From Amborella trichopoda (taxonomy: Eukaryota > Streptophyta > Magnoliopsida > Amborellales > Amborellaceae), in assembly GCF_000471905.2 (NCBI RefSeq), contig NW_006499905.1:4365427-4429426 (forward strand): DNA of 64,000 nucleotides, in the 5' to 3' direction. Below, in pieces: positions 11,762-22,439 of the stretch; within the stretch, counting starts at the first letter, position 1; each line of letters opens with the position of its first letter. The notes under the pieces are model-generated. The model saw only the letters and a list, made by a program, of their open reading frames with translations. It was not told where the DNA came from and did not search any database. A program made the translations under genes and the position numbers.

Positions 11762-13542
11762 CTATATATAAAATATCCCTACTCATTAGGGAAAACAAAT
11801 TTCTTTTTATAAGCAAAATACAAGTGACGCAATAGAAATATTGATAAAAATGGTTCGAAACAAAATGGGCTAGCAATTAATATATATACATAAATAAATG
11901 GATTTGTTAGGGTACTTAATATACTCAATATTTTTAAACACTCGATACCCTCACCATATACTCAATATTTTTAAACACTCGATACCCTCACCCTATAATG
12001 TAGGGACTTTATGTCAATGGGTATTTTAAATAATTAGTCAGTAAAAATTTTTAATAGAAACAAAAACATTTATTAACTATAGAAGACAATTACATCACCA
12101 ATTATAGTTAGCAAGTCGGGGAATAATAATAAATCGACAAACCAAAATATCGGTAATGAACCAATTTTGTTTCAAAGAGGCAGAGGAAAAAATCCGGTAA
12201 AAAATATGGATCGCCAAAAAATAAGGTATGTTATGGAATCGTGAACATTTTAGATTCGTCTTAAAAAATCGGAGTGAAAAAATCGGATATGTAAAGATGA
12301 CATAATATAGGATTTATGATTTGCAGTTATTGTGTAGATACATTAAAGTCATTGAATAATAATTTTATAGCCTTACCTAGTGTTGTTAGAGTAACACTTG
12401 ACAATTTAATGCCTAAACTTTCAATAAATCCATCAACAATGCTTACTTTGTTATCACAACACAAAGCATATCGCAAATTTATTTGGCACATAAAATGAAA
12501 CAACAACAATAATTCTTAACACAATAACCATATTAGTAAATAACAAGAACTGTAAACTAACATATAGGATTATTGTTCAAAGCAAAAAAGACAAAAAAGA
12601 CCCTCATTATAGGATTGTAATTAACTAAAACAAAACACAAAGACCCAAATATGTAAAATTGTTATCCATCCAAAATGCTACATTGTATGCACCAATGAAA
12701 TAAAAAATAAAAAATAAAAAAAATGAAATGAATCAAGCTTCTTTATGCATAAAGAAAGCAACAAAAAGCTCAACCATATTAAAAATTCTCACTAAATTCC
12801 TAGCTTTGGGTTGAAAAAAAAAAAAATTTTTCATTGGGTTTCTCTTCTAACTCTGCCTATTAATTTGAGATTTATGATTGTTTTGATATCTTACTTTTTG
12901 AGGAATACATTGCTTGTATTTTTTCGCTTGTTTTTTCTTTAAGGGAAATTATTGGTGAAATTTTTGTTGAAATTTTACTCTACATCAAGATCCTTAAATT
13001 TACTCCCATTGTTATGTGCTTATCTTTTAGTTACAATTAATTAATATTAAGCTAATGAAAAAATAAAGTTATAGAGAAGAAGTTTTTTTTAAAAAGATAA
13101 AATACAGGTTTATATCAGTTCTATTAAAAACACATGATTTTTTTAATATCTTTTGAAAAACTCGGAGTTCTTAACGAATTTTAAAAAATCAAAGATGTTT
13201 TGAAAAAATCATGTTTTAAAGGAGTCTTGCTAGCTATGTCACCAACATGATGTGTGACATCACCCACATGGTGCATTATTTGCTTTTTAATCACTAATAA
13301 AATATCACCAGTTTCTTATAGAAATATTTATTCTACCCTTGCTCATGACCAAACAAAACTTGCTTTAAGTGTACCAAAATATTGAGTATATTAAGTATAT
13401 ACTCCATGTGTAGGAGTGCCCTAACAAAAACCATATATAAAACATCACTTAGGTTTGGGTACATGTGTCATTCATTAAATATTTCTAACATTTGGATGGT
13501 GATTGGTTAGGAAAATATATTCCATCTATTTCGTAATGCATA
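11762..13542. other. intron 1 of TNL-A, proximal AT-rich part
   Basis: Non-coding sequence collinear with 34692-36572 and about 56125-57860. It includes a 47-bp direct repeat of ACTCAATATTTTTAAACACTCGATACCCTCACC-type sequence near 11925-11997, homopolymer runs and short random frames. No gene was seen. Confidence 0.6.
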
Positions 13543-14453
13543 TGTAGACACCCCGTTCTTAGCTGAACGAGTTCCGGGACCCTATAAAACTTAGAGTATA
13601 GGCCTAAACCTTACCTAGACTGCCCCTAACCAAAACCCTGAAATTCGCCCTATCGAGAACCTATCTATTGGCCTAAAACTAGCTAGGGGCCATACTATTT
13701 CTATACACCATAGGACCATTACTTTCATACACCACGGTCCATCCCATACATCTTAGAGGTTAATAAGCTCCCCCATGTAAAACTCAACTAAATTAGTTCA
13801 ACCAGCCTAGTCCACTAAACCTTCTTGAACCTTCCTAAATAAGCAATTAGCTAATTTTAAACCTTCCAATTTAGACCTAAGTTCCATTGAAACCTTCGAA
13901 AACAAGCCTAAACCTACCTAAATGGCCTAAATTCACCTAAAACTTTATAAACTAGCTTAAATTTGGGCTAATACCTTTAATCATAGGTCAAACCCTAATA
14001 ACACCATAACCCCTACTAAACATTAGTTTGACCCCACCTTTATGACATTTAAACTCGTAATTTAAATCCATTACCACTACCCAAACACACCTAAAATGGA
14101 TCATTCACACGTTGAAACGTCCCAATGGACATAACAAGACAAGTGGTGAGAAACTGCAAAATTGTGGGGTCCACCGTGTTTGCGTAACACCTATTTACGT
14201 AGGCGTAATACAATGTTTTGCTCTAGAACTTTAAAAATTATTCCTGTTTGCTAATATTTGGCCTTACCGACCCATAAGCCGGCAACTGCCCATGGTTCAT
14301 AAAAGAGAGCCGTCCTTAGGCCTATTTCTATCTTGGACCATAATTTGACAAAACTCCAATCTCTACCTCTGATTGACTTCGTTCCTATTTGAAAGTTCTT
14401 GGCATCGCAGAGCCGTGCCCGCCTCACCAGCTTAGGACGTGTTGTGAACAACA
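13543..14453. mobile_element. LTR-like repeat (TGTAGACACC...GAACAACA), unit A, internally deleted
   Basis: It begins TGTAGACACCCCGTT and ends near GTTGTGAACAACA, the look of a Ty3/gypsy LTR, and the same block lies in units B and C. No convincing target duplication was found, so solo-LTR status is uncertain. Relative to B it lacks about 570 bp at a TTTTGC joint near 14220. Confidence 0.5.
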
Positions 14454-14648
14454 AAGTACATAAAAGGCCACTAAATTTGTATTATTAACATATTCTTCTA
14501 AAAAAATCAAATGATAGGTATATCATATAATATACTATAAAAAAAACATTTACTATTGTATGTTCCTTGGGGTATATGATCCTTCAGGTGAAAGATGTGT
14601 ACAAATGCATTTTTTAGGTTCTCAATTAAACAACCTCCTCAACCAATG

Positions 14649-15414
14649 NNNNNNNNNNNNNNNNNNNNNNNNNNNNNNNNNNNNNNNNNNNNNNNNNNNN
14701 NNNNNNNNNNNNNNNNNNNNNNNNNNNNNNNNNNNNNNNNNNNNNNNNNNNNNNNNNNNNNNNNNNNNNNNNNNNNNNNNNNNNNNNNNNNNNNNNNNNN
14801 NNNNNNNNNNNNNNNNNNNNNNNNNNNNNNNNNNNNNNNNNNNNNNNNNNNNNNNNNNNNNNNNNNNNNNNNNNNNNNNNNNNNNNNNNNNNNNNNNNNN
14901 NNNNNNNNNNNNNNNNNNNNNNNNNNNNNNNNNNNNNNNNNNNNNNNNNNNNNNNNNNNNNNNNNNNNNNNNNNNNNNNNNNNNNNNNNNNNNNNNNNNN
15001 NNNNNNNNNNNNNNNNNNNNNNNNNNNNNNNNNNNNNNNNNNNNNNNNNNNNNNNNNNNNNNNNNNNNNNNNNNNNNNNNNNNNNNNNNNNNNNNNNNNN
15101 NNNNNNNNNNNNNNNNNNNNNNNNNNNNNNNNNNNNNNNNNNNNNNNNNNNNNNNNNNNNNNNNNNNNNNNNNNNNNNNNNNNNNNNNNNNNNNNNNNNN
15201 NNNNNNNNNNNNNNNNNNNNNNNNNNNNNNNNNNNNNNNNNNNNNNNNNNNNNNNNNNNNNNNNNNNNNNNNNNNNNNNNNNNNNNNNNNNNNNNNNNNN
15301 NNNNNNNNNNNNNNNNNNNNNNNNNNNNNNNNNNNNNNNNNNNNNNNNNNNNNNNNNNNNNNNNNNNNNNNNNNNNNNNNNNNNNNNNNNNNNNNNNNNN
15401 NNNNNNNNNNNNNN
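14649..15414. other. assembly gap (766 N)
   Basis: A run of N. In units B and C the matching place holds (TA)n, (AC)n and (GT)n microsatellites and MITEs, which probably caused the gap. Confidence 0.99.
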
Positions 15415-15429
15415 GATGGTTGTGCGACC

Positions 15430-16365
15430 TTGACACACCATAGCTTCATAAGACCCCATGTAATTGCCATTAGATCGTGTAGGTTCTCGAGATATGTGTG
15501 GAGTGGCCTGTTAAATAGGTTACCTTTTCTTTCATGTAAACCAATTTCTATTATTCATACATCATTTTTTTTTGGGTGAGTAAGTGGTAAGATAGTGGGA
15601 TTTGGGTCCATACCCTTTGGTGAGAATAGAGTTGGAGACCTCACTATGGGGCTTAGCAATACTACTGCCAAGAGCCCATGCCATTATCAGAAAAGTGGTA
15701 AGTCAGTGGGGATTTGGGCCCCTACCCTTTGGTGAGAATGAAGTCAGAGATCTCATCATGGGGCATTGGCAATACTACCGCCAAGGCCCTATGACTTTCT
15801 TGATTTCATATGGCAGTTGTTGCTGAGAGAAAATGGTTTGGTCTTTAAAAAGAGAAAGAAGGCATCAACTTGGAGAGAGAGATGGGCTTTTAATCAGATA
15901 TATGGTCTCAACGATAATCGGGGCTTTAGATTTCACCCAGGTTGAGAAGAGGTTTAAAAAGAGAAAGAAGGCATCAACTTGGAGAGAGAGATGGGCTTTA
16001 ATCAGATATATGGTTTTAACGATAATCGAGGCTTTAGATTTCACCCAGGTTGAGAAGAGGTAAGCAGTTTGGCGGTAAAACATGGATAAGCCCTTCTCTT
16101 TTTACAAGTTTTCATCTCCTCTCTCTCTTCATCTTCCCACATTTTCGCTTCAACTGCCATTTCTCTCTCTCTCTCTCTCTCTAAACCTACTCATTTGTGA
16201 TTAAATTTCTCCCTTTCAGTTGCCTTCTCTCTCACTCAATCTTTATTTTTACCCATCATGTACATCTTTTTCCTTACTTTGTCTCTCTCCACCAATGGTA
16301 GGATTAGGGGAATGGAAGCCCCTGAACCCCTTATTGAATCAATCTCTCACTTAAGTCTCTCACTC
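15430..16365. repeat. intron-1 repeat block with internal tandem duplications (unit A)
   Basis: A segment near GGGGATTTGGGCCCCTACCC is present twice (15600-15690 and about 15705-15795), also in units B and C. In unit A only, a segment of about 108 bp is duplicated in tandem (15846-15953 and 15954-16062). The small open frames here simply read through the repeat. Confidence 0.7.
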
Positions 16366-16791
16366 TGTAACGATCCTAGTGGTTTAGGGGTTTAACTTTC
16401 TGCATTTCCATCACCCAATTTGGGGCATATTACTTAGGAACCTAACATTTGGTATCAAAGCAACCACTGCGACGTAGGTTCAAATCCTAAGAAAAAGCTA
16501 CCTGTAGAGAGGGCTTCCTATGGAAAGGGTGACCTGAATAAAATCAAAATGAGAGCTGCCATAGAGTAAGAGCCACCATAGAGTGAGAGTCTCCGAAGAT
16601 GTCGATCCTAAGAAAGGGCTACCTATAGAAAGGGCTACCTGAACAAAGTGAGAGCCACCATAGAGTGAGAACCGCCAAGGACATCGATTGCGGAGCATGA
16701 TAGTATGTAACAATCCTACATAGTTTAAGGGCCTAACTTTCCACGTTTCCATCATCGAAGGGTTTTGGAGTGTATTGGTTAGATCCTAACA
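16366..16791 (+). mobile_element. TRIM retrotransposon, unit A
   Basis: A terminal-repeat retrotransposon in miniature. LTRs are at 16366-16447 and 16706-16791 (82 and 86 bp), starting TGTAACRATCCTA and ending CCTAACA. The primer site TTTGGTATCAAAGC follows the first LTR directly and matches the tRNA-Met type with one change. A perfect 5-bp target duplication CACTC flanks it (16361-16365 and 16792-16796). The 258-bp interior is non-coding and made of partial repeats of AAAGGGCTACCT and GAGAGCCACCATAGAGTGAG. The same insertion is in units B and C. Confidence 0.9.
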
Positions 16792-16796
16792 CACTC

Positions 16797-17677
16797 TACA
16801 GACTAACATAAGGATTTTGGGATTTGAAGGCCACCAATCCTTAGCCCTTCGCATCAATTGGTCTCTCTTCTTCTCTCTCAACACACACCAGCCTTAGGCT
16901 TGGGGATTTGGAAACCCCTTAATCTTCAGCCCATTGAATCAACCTCTCTCTCTCTCCACACACCAGCCTGAAGATTGGAGATCCGAAAACCCCTTAATCT
17001 TCAGCCCATTGAATCTCTCTCTCTCCTTCTAATGAGGATCAGATAAAAATGAGGGAAATAATAATAGATTACTTGTTGGAGGGAGAGAATAGGAGAGAGA
17101 GAAAAGAAAGATAGGGAGAGAAGTTATGTGGGGGAGGGTAGTGAGATAGAGAAAATGGAAGGCAGTAGAAAAATTAAGGGAAAGGAAAGCAGATAAAGAA
17201 AGAAGAGGTTTAGGCTACCGGAGAGAGAAGACATAGGAGGGAGTACATAGAAGGATAGAGAGAAACGGTATCAAAAAAGGTAAATGAGTTGGAGAAATGT
17301 TACTAGGGTATTTTTACTGGCTAACATTGGTCAGTTCAAGAAATGTTCCTGGGGTATTTTTACCGGCTAACGTTGGTAAGACATTCTCATCTTCATCCGA
17401 ATCTCAAAGCAAGTGAGATCCAACAGTCAATTATTGGGGTCCCATGAACTCAATATGTGTGAGGGTCGTATAAGATCATTACTTATAGGGAAATTATAGA
17501 ACGAGACCATTTATCTTTAGTACAAAGTGGTCACAATTAATTTTGACTATTGGATGTGAAATTGGGTGGTTGCATTTATTTCATCGATCAGGCTCAACGT
17601 TCAAAAACAAAAATTCTCAAACTTTGTGACAAACCCAAGCTATCAAATTTCACATCAGATGTCCCTATACCAATGGT
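16797..17677. other. intron-1 AG/CT-rich and dispersed-repeat sequence, unit A
   Basis: CT- then GA-rich tracts with repeated CTTAATCTTCAGCCCATTGAA phrases, followed by a block shared with units B and C that includes one minisatellite-like unit (GTCACAATTAA...). No gene was recognised. Confidence 0.5.
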
Positions 17678-17771
17678 AAAAGAAAATTGTTTCATGCGGG
17701 TTGGACTGTATTTCTACAAATGTGGTCCAGAAAGTGTAAAGCATCTATCTTAAAGATAGATGTAAGTAGGT

Positions 17772-18784
17772 CAGTGTATGCCCTTTTTGCAAAAATAGTG
17801 ATGATAGTTCATGTCATCTATTATTTATTTGTGACTTTTCGCATGTTATATGGAGGTTGGTTGCCAGACGATGCGGTAAGCGCTTCATCTTTGGTATTTC
17901 TATACCTATGATGTTGAGAAAATGATTATCATTTAAATTCAAATTAAATGGTTTCTTCAATATATTGACTTCTTTATTCTTTGTAACTATATGGTTTTTA
18001 TGGGTAGAATGCAACCGGAGAGTTTTTCAGGATACGTTGACCAGAAGGGAACAATTAGTTAGACAAATCATTTCTTATGTTCAAGAGTTAGTTGATGCTA
18101 AATCCTAGACATTTCGTTTATCAGAAAAGGCGATAATTGATAACTTACAATTCAAATAGTATCAACAAAGGGATAAAATTACTATTCTAGTAGTATGATC
18201 ATTTCCTAGCCCTAATCACTTCAAGATAAACATTGATGGGGTTTCATTGAATAACCCATGCCAAGCAGGGGGGTGATGTTATTAGGAATTCAGATGGTGC
18301 TTTTATTGCAGCATTTGCCAAACCTTTTGGAATCGCTTTTAATAGTTATGTAGAATTTTGCGCTCTTGAAGAAGGATTAATCCCAGCTTATCAGCTACAA
18401 TGCTACCCTATTCAGATTGAAAGTGACTTAGCATTGCTTGTTAATGTTATTCATGAACGCTTCCGACCTCCATGGAAGTTACATACAGTGGCAGTAAATT
18501 ATCGACAATGTCTCTCTAAGTGTGGGTGGTCCATTTCCCATATTTTTCGTGAAGCCAATATGATGGCAGATATTCTTGCAAAGAGGGCTACGGCTTATCA
18601 AGGAGCAACTATTTGGTGTTCTCGTCCATTGGATTTTATTTGCCTTGCTTTAACTCATGATTTGGCACAGGTGCCCTGTTCTAGGGTTATATGGTAATGA
18701 GCTGTAAAATTTCTATTTCTTACTTATTAATGAAAAACAGGTAGAGGGGCCTTCTCCCCCACTGACTTACCAAAAAAAAAAAAA
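17772..18784 (+). mobile_element. 5'-truncated LINE (zf-RVT and RNase H end), unit A
   Basis: The 3' end of a plant L1-type LINE. Translated pieces show a CxxC...H...C zinc-finger remnant (CPFCKNSDDS and HLLFLCDF are clearest in unit B) and an RNase H-like domain with KINIDG, PPWKLH and FREANMMADILAKRA. It ends in a 13-base poly(A) at 18772-18784. A target duplication AAGATRGATGYAAGTAGGT lies at 17753-17771 and 18783-18801, so 5' truncation and poly(A) insertion are direct. In-frame stops and shifts make it inactive. Confidence 0.88.
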
Positions 18785-18989
18785 GATGGATGCAAGTAGG
18801 TGTTCCATTTAAAAACAATGGAAACTAAAGGTCCAAATATTTTCTTATTAGAATTATTATTTCTAGGTTTTAGAAATTTCTTTTTTCATATTCATTATCT
18901 CCATGTCTGAGATTACACGTCCTTAAAAGTGAAGTCTTAAAATCCATCTAAGAAATAAATTTATTAAGATGCCCACATTTCTACATATG

Positions 18990-19370
18990 CGGGCTTTAAA
19001 CAATCAAATTAGAGCCCACCTCAAAAATTTCACTAGAAAAGGTTGTTTTGATGCCCAAATATCCTCAAATTGATTATCTCGACATCAAGATATATGTACA
19101 TGAGAAAAAAAATAGATTTCAAGTTTTGGAAATAGTGCATATTGTAACGCATTTTTGGACCGTCAATTTTCAAGATTTTCTAGTTTTCATAGTTCTACTC
19201 GATCTACACTATTTTTGAAGCTTTAAATGTTATATTTAAATAATAAAAATATATTTTAAGGCTACCACAAAGATTTCCAATATTGAAACCACATTTCTCG
19301 GCACTATTTGAAGGTGCGCTTTACTTTAATTGTTTAGAGCCTTTGCTTATACAAACCACACCCAATATAA
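18990..19370. mobile_element. MITE family M, copy 1, unit A
   Basis: Inverted ends built on CTAAACAATCAAATTAGAGC and its complement about 370 bp apart. The interior has CATTTTTGGACCGTCAATTT and CGATCTACACTATTTTTGAA, shared with copies at 19447, 22023, 42292 and 42750. Confidence 0.7.
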
Positions 19371-19446
19371 TTTGATCCTAATTTTTACAGAATATATAAT
19401 CTTTAATAAGGATATCATTAATATGAAAAAAGAAAAGGAAAAGTAT

Positions 19447-19822
19447 ATATGGAGGCTCTAAACAATCAAATTTGAGCCTACCTCAAAAATTTCACTAGAA
19501 GCAGTTGTTTTGATGCCCAAATATTCTCAAATTGATCATCTCGACATTAAGATGCATAGACATGAAAATAAATAAATTTCAAGTTTTGAAATAGGGTGTT
19601 CTATAACACATTTTTGGACAGTCAATTTTCAAGATTTTAAAATTTTTATAGATCTACTAGTATACACTATTTTTGAAGCTTTAAACTTTATAAATCAAGA
19701 TGAAAATATATTTTAAAGCTACCACAAAGAGTTCCAGCATTGAAACCACATTTCTCGATACTATTTGAAGGTAGGCTCTAATTTGATTGTTTAAAGCCTA
19801 GGTTCTATACAAACTGCACCAA
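19447..19822. mobile_element. MITE family M, copy 2, unit A
   Basis: Left end GGCTCTAAACAATCAAATTT and right end AATTTGATTGTTTAAAGCC form the inverted repeat. The interior is collinear with copy 1. The B orthologue is split by a later insertion. Confidence 0.75.
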
Positions 19823-19996
19823 AAAATAAATAAATTGAAAACTAGAAATAATAATTATATTAAGTAAACATTTACACCATTAGTTACACTTGTTTTTAGA
19901 TGGACCACCTATTTGCATCCATCTTTAAGATGGATGCTTTATACCTTTGCACCGCATAAATGCGGTTCAACTCGCGTGAAACAATTTTCCTTTATT

Positions 19997-20895
19997 TAAA
20001 AGAAGAAGAAAAAAAAAATCTTTAGTAGAAAAACAAAAGAGGTGCCTAAGCAAATACTCTTCTCTAGAAAACAGGGAAAAAGATATCATTGAAATGGTGA
20101 AGATTTTTGAAACAGTCATTAAGGTGTCTGATCAGTAATCATAAAGAAAAGTAGTATTTTGGGACTCAACTTGGGCCGAGACCAAGCCAAGTTAAAAAAA
20201 ATAAAATAACAATAAAAAATACAATATGTATGATTATCACAAATATAATTACAGTAATAATCCTATGAGACCCTCCCACACTCAATATGTGTAAGACCAC
20301 AAATGATCACCATTAAATTTGGCATACATCTCTAAAAAAATTATCATATGATATATGTAGACTTTATTTTTTTAGATATTTATATCAAATTTAAAGATGA
20401 TCCTTTGAAATCCTATGTACATGAATGTGAGTGGGTGGTCATTTCCCTCACATAAAGCGGCGTATCAGTTATTTTTCCACTCTTACGTGCCTCTTTTTTG
20501 GTACTTTTTTTTTCCCACTTAGGAAGAAAAAGGGGGGCGGGGGGATGGTTACCAAAACTAAGAAAGCAATTTAAATATTTTTGCAGCAAAGTTGACATAT
20601 TATATATATAACTACTATCTTTCCTCGTTAGGGAATTGCAAGAAATTTTTGTTTTTGAGCAGGTTCTTTTCAGAAGTAGATAAACAAAATATTAGAGATG
20701 CAACAGACCCAAAGAAAATGGCCTAGCTAATAATAATGATATATTTTAAGTACAAAGAAGTATTTCATTCACATGAAAATAGTAGTACAAGTGGATCTAC
20801 ACTTTATACTTACTTTCTATGGAGTTTTTGATGGCAACATCAGAGAGAGATCTATTTTGTTTATTTTTAAAGAAATCCAAGTTATTTGCTTATAA
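19997..20895. other. intron 1 of TNL-A, distal part
   Basis: AT-rich non-coding DNA collinear with 44036-45004. It holds short A- and T-rich tracts and no gene. Confidence 0.55.
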
Positions 20896-21290
20896 CTGTA
20901 ATCCTTCATAATCCAACCAGAGAGATCGGCAACTTCTTTCCCCTCATCGATCTCATTCTTAGTTTTTGTGATTCATAAATGCTCCCGTCCCTTTTGCCAG
21001 CGTACATGAGAAGGATCGACATCATAAAACACAGGAAGGATAGTTCTCCTCCTTGGCAAACTCAGTAAATAACAAAGCTGGTGAAGACAGGAGAAAGAGG
21101 ATGCATAGTTCACTGAAAAGACGGCTATAAACACCGCACATTCTTTAATAGCTTCCTGTACAATACTGGGTTGTTGTTGTGCGGGTGAAAAGAAGGTGGT
21201 GGAGATACAGGAATCAATGAGAGCTTTGTTGAGAAGGGCTGTGAAGCACTTTCTTGTGTCTTCATCACACAAGTTCAGGAAAACTGCCAT
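20896..21290 (-). pseudogene. TNL-A exon 1: TIR domain (broken)
   Basis: It starts with ATG giving MAVFLNLCDEDTRK, the TIR motif that is normally DVFLSFRGEDTR, so the frame begins unusually close to beta-A. Then come IQ/VQ-EAIKECAVFIAVFS (beta-C region), CLHQLCYLLSL and ILPVFYDVDPSHVRWQKG (beta-D/E region). The residue equal to the catalytic Glu in the CLxEL motif is Gln (codon CAG, 21078-21080). After WQKG a net 7-bp loss shifts the frame and a further 27 bp or so is missing near 20935. The donor reads CAG/TTATAA, where copy B has CAG/GTATAA, so a G is lost. The 5' leader is CT-rich. The TIR assignment is firm and its inactivity is clear. Confidence 0.9.
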
Positions 21291-21298
21291 CGGACTTG

Positions 21299-21365
21299 AT
21301 ATTGGTTCTCTCTCTCACGCACTCTAGCTGGTGATTTGGGTTATCTCTCTCTCTATATCTCTAAC
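21299..21365. repeat. CT-rich simple repeat in the TNL-A 5' leader
   Basis: TCTCTCTC tracts directly upstream of the TIR start codon. The unit B counterpart has expanded and contains an assembly gap. Confidence 0.8.
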
Positions 21366-22019
21366 TGGTGAGGCAAGGCTTACAAAAGTGCTTTCTTCTA
21401 TTTTACAGTGTCTAGCAGCTTTGGGCACCAGTTCCGACTTTCTCTCTCTACAAACTCACTTTCTCTCCCTAAGCAGGCGTGCGAGTTCAAGGAGCTTTCG
21501 TGAGAGGAACGCGGTAGGGTCCTACTGCCTCACCCAAAAATACAAAAGGGCTAATAAGTACAAGTCATAATTTTTTTTAGTACCGATCCTTTCCCACCCA
21601 ATTTTAAAGGATTATCATTAAATTTGATGTAAATTTTCAAGAAAGCTATGAGGTTTAATGTTTTTAAAAATTCATATCAAATTTAATGGTGATTTTTTGA
21701 GATCCTGCACGTATGGGTGTGGGAGGGTCTCACAAGATCGATTCCTTAACTTTTTATTTGAAACTTTTCTTTATCACAGAGATCGTTCCCTTCAAATATT
21801 AGATGGTTCTTGTTCACTATTAGGACATTATTATTTTTAGGCACATATAGAGTGCGAATTCATTCTTCTTCTTTAAAGTTCGTCATTGGATTTTACAGGT
21901 TACATCTCCGAATTTTGGGATCCAAGAAACATTCATAGTTTTGTGTGAGGGAGCAAATGAATAGTATATTCCTACACGAGTATGAAATCTACTCGTACGT
22001 TCTATTATGAAAAAAGTTT

Positions 22020-22395
22020 ATACGTAGCCCTAACGATCAAATTAGAGCCTACCTCCAATATTTCCTTAAAAGAGGTGGTTTTTTGATGCCTAAATATCCC
22101 CAAATTGATCATCTCAACATCAAGATGTACGGACACGAAAAAAAATAGATTTCAAGTTTTCGAAATAATACACCTTGTAATGCATTTTTGGTCGGTCAAT
22201 TTTCAAGTTTTTATAGATATGCTCGATCTACACTATTTTTGAAGCTTTAAATTTCATATTTAAAGATAATTTTTTTTTTTAAAACTATCACAACGATTTC
22301 TATTATCGAAACCACATTACTTAACATTATCTGAATGTGCGCTTTATTTTGATTGTTTAGAGCATTGGCTCGATATAAACCGCACCCTTCTGCTA
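22020..22395. mobile_element. MITE family M, copy 3 (upstream of TNL-A)
   Basis: Same interior phrases as copies 1 and 2, with ends GATCAAATTAGAGCCTACC and TTGATTGTTTAGAGC. A remnant missing its left end lies at 46688-47035 in unit B. Confidence 0.7.
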
Positions 22396-22439
22396 TTGTT
22401 CTTTAAAAAAAAAAAAATGTTCATCATTAGAACAGTCAA

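Larger units (their letters stand above)
17678..19996. mobile_element. long inverted-repeat (foldback or MULE-like) element with nested LINE, unit A
   Basis: The left arm (17678-17771, continued after the LINE at 18785-18830) reads GAAAATTGTTTCATGCGG...AAAGATRGATG. The right arm (about 19875-19996) is its inverted copy (CATCCATCTTTAAGATGGATG...GTGAAACAATTTTC). Arms are about 140 bp with the LINE removed. Its own target duplication was not resolved. Two MITE copies lie between the arms. The same structure is in unit B. Confidence 0.6.
9474..21290 (-). pseudogene. TNL disease-resistance gene copy A (pseudogene, whole locus)
   Basis: A TIR-NBS-LRR receptor locus read from the minus strand: TIR exon 20896-21290, NBS exon 10679-11761, linker exon 10238-10512 and a truncated LRR exon 9474-10117. 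TNL proteins are cytosolic or nuclear immune receptors; effector recognition by the LRR lets the NBS oligomerise and the TIR act as an NADase. This copy is dead. The TIR exon has frameshifting deletions and an altered donor site, the P-loop is deleted, the NBS exon has two in-frame TGA codons and an 8-bp deletion, the linker has a TAG, and the rest of the LRR plus the C-terminal exon is lost to a deletion ending at 9474-9480. The first intron is about 9.1 kb and full of transposons. Confidence 0.9.

Noticed and set aside
13543-14453. LTR-like repeat called as a confirmed solo LTR
   Set aside because: Ends look right, but no target duplication matching on both sides could be found in any unit, so only a tentative call was made.
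14560-15579. Long open frames across 14.6-15.4 kb and 45.3-46.2 kb
   Set aside because: They are open only because the assembly gap of Ns contains no stop codons.
16498-16755. 85-codon minus-strand frame
   Set aside because: It is the repetitive interior and LTR of the TRIM read backwards.
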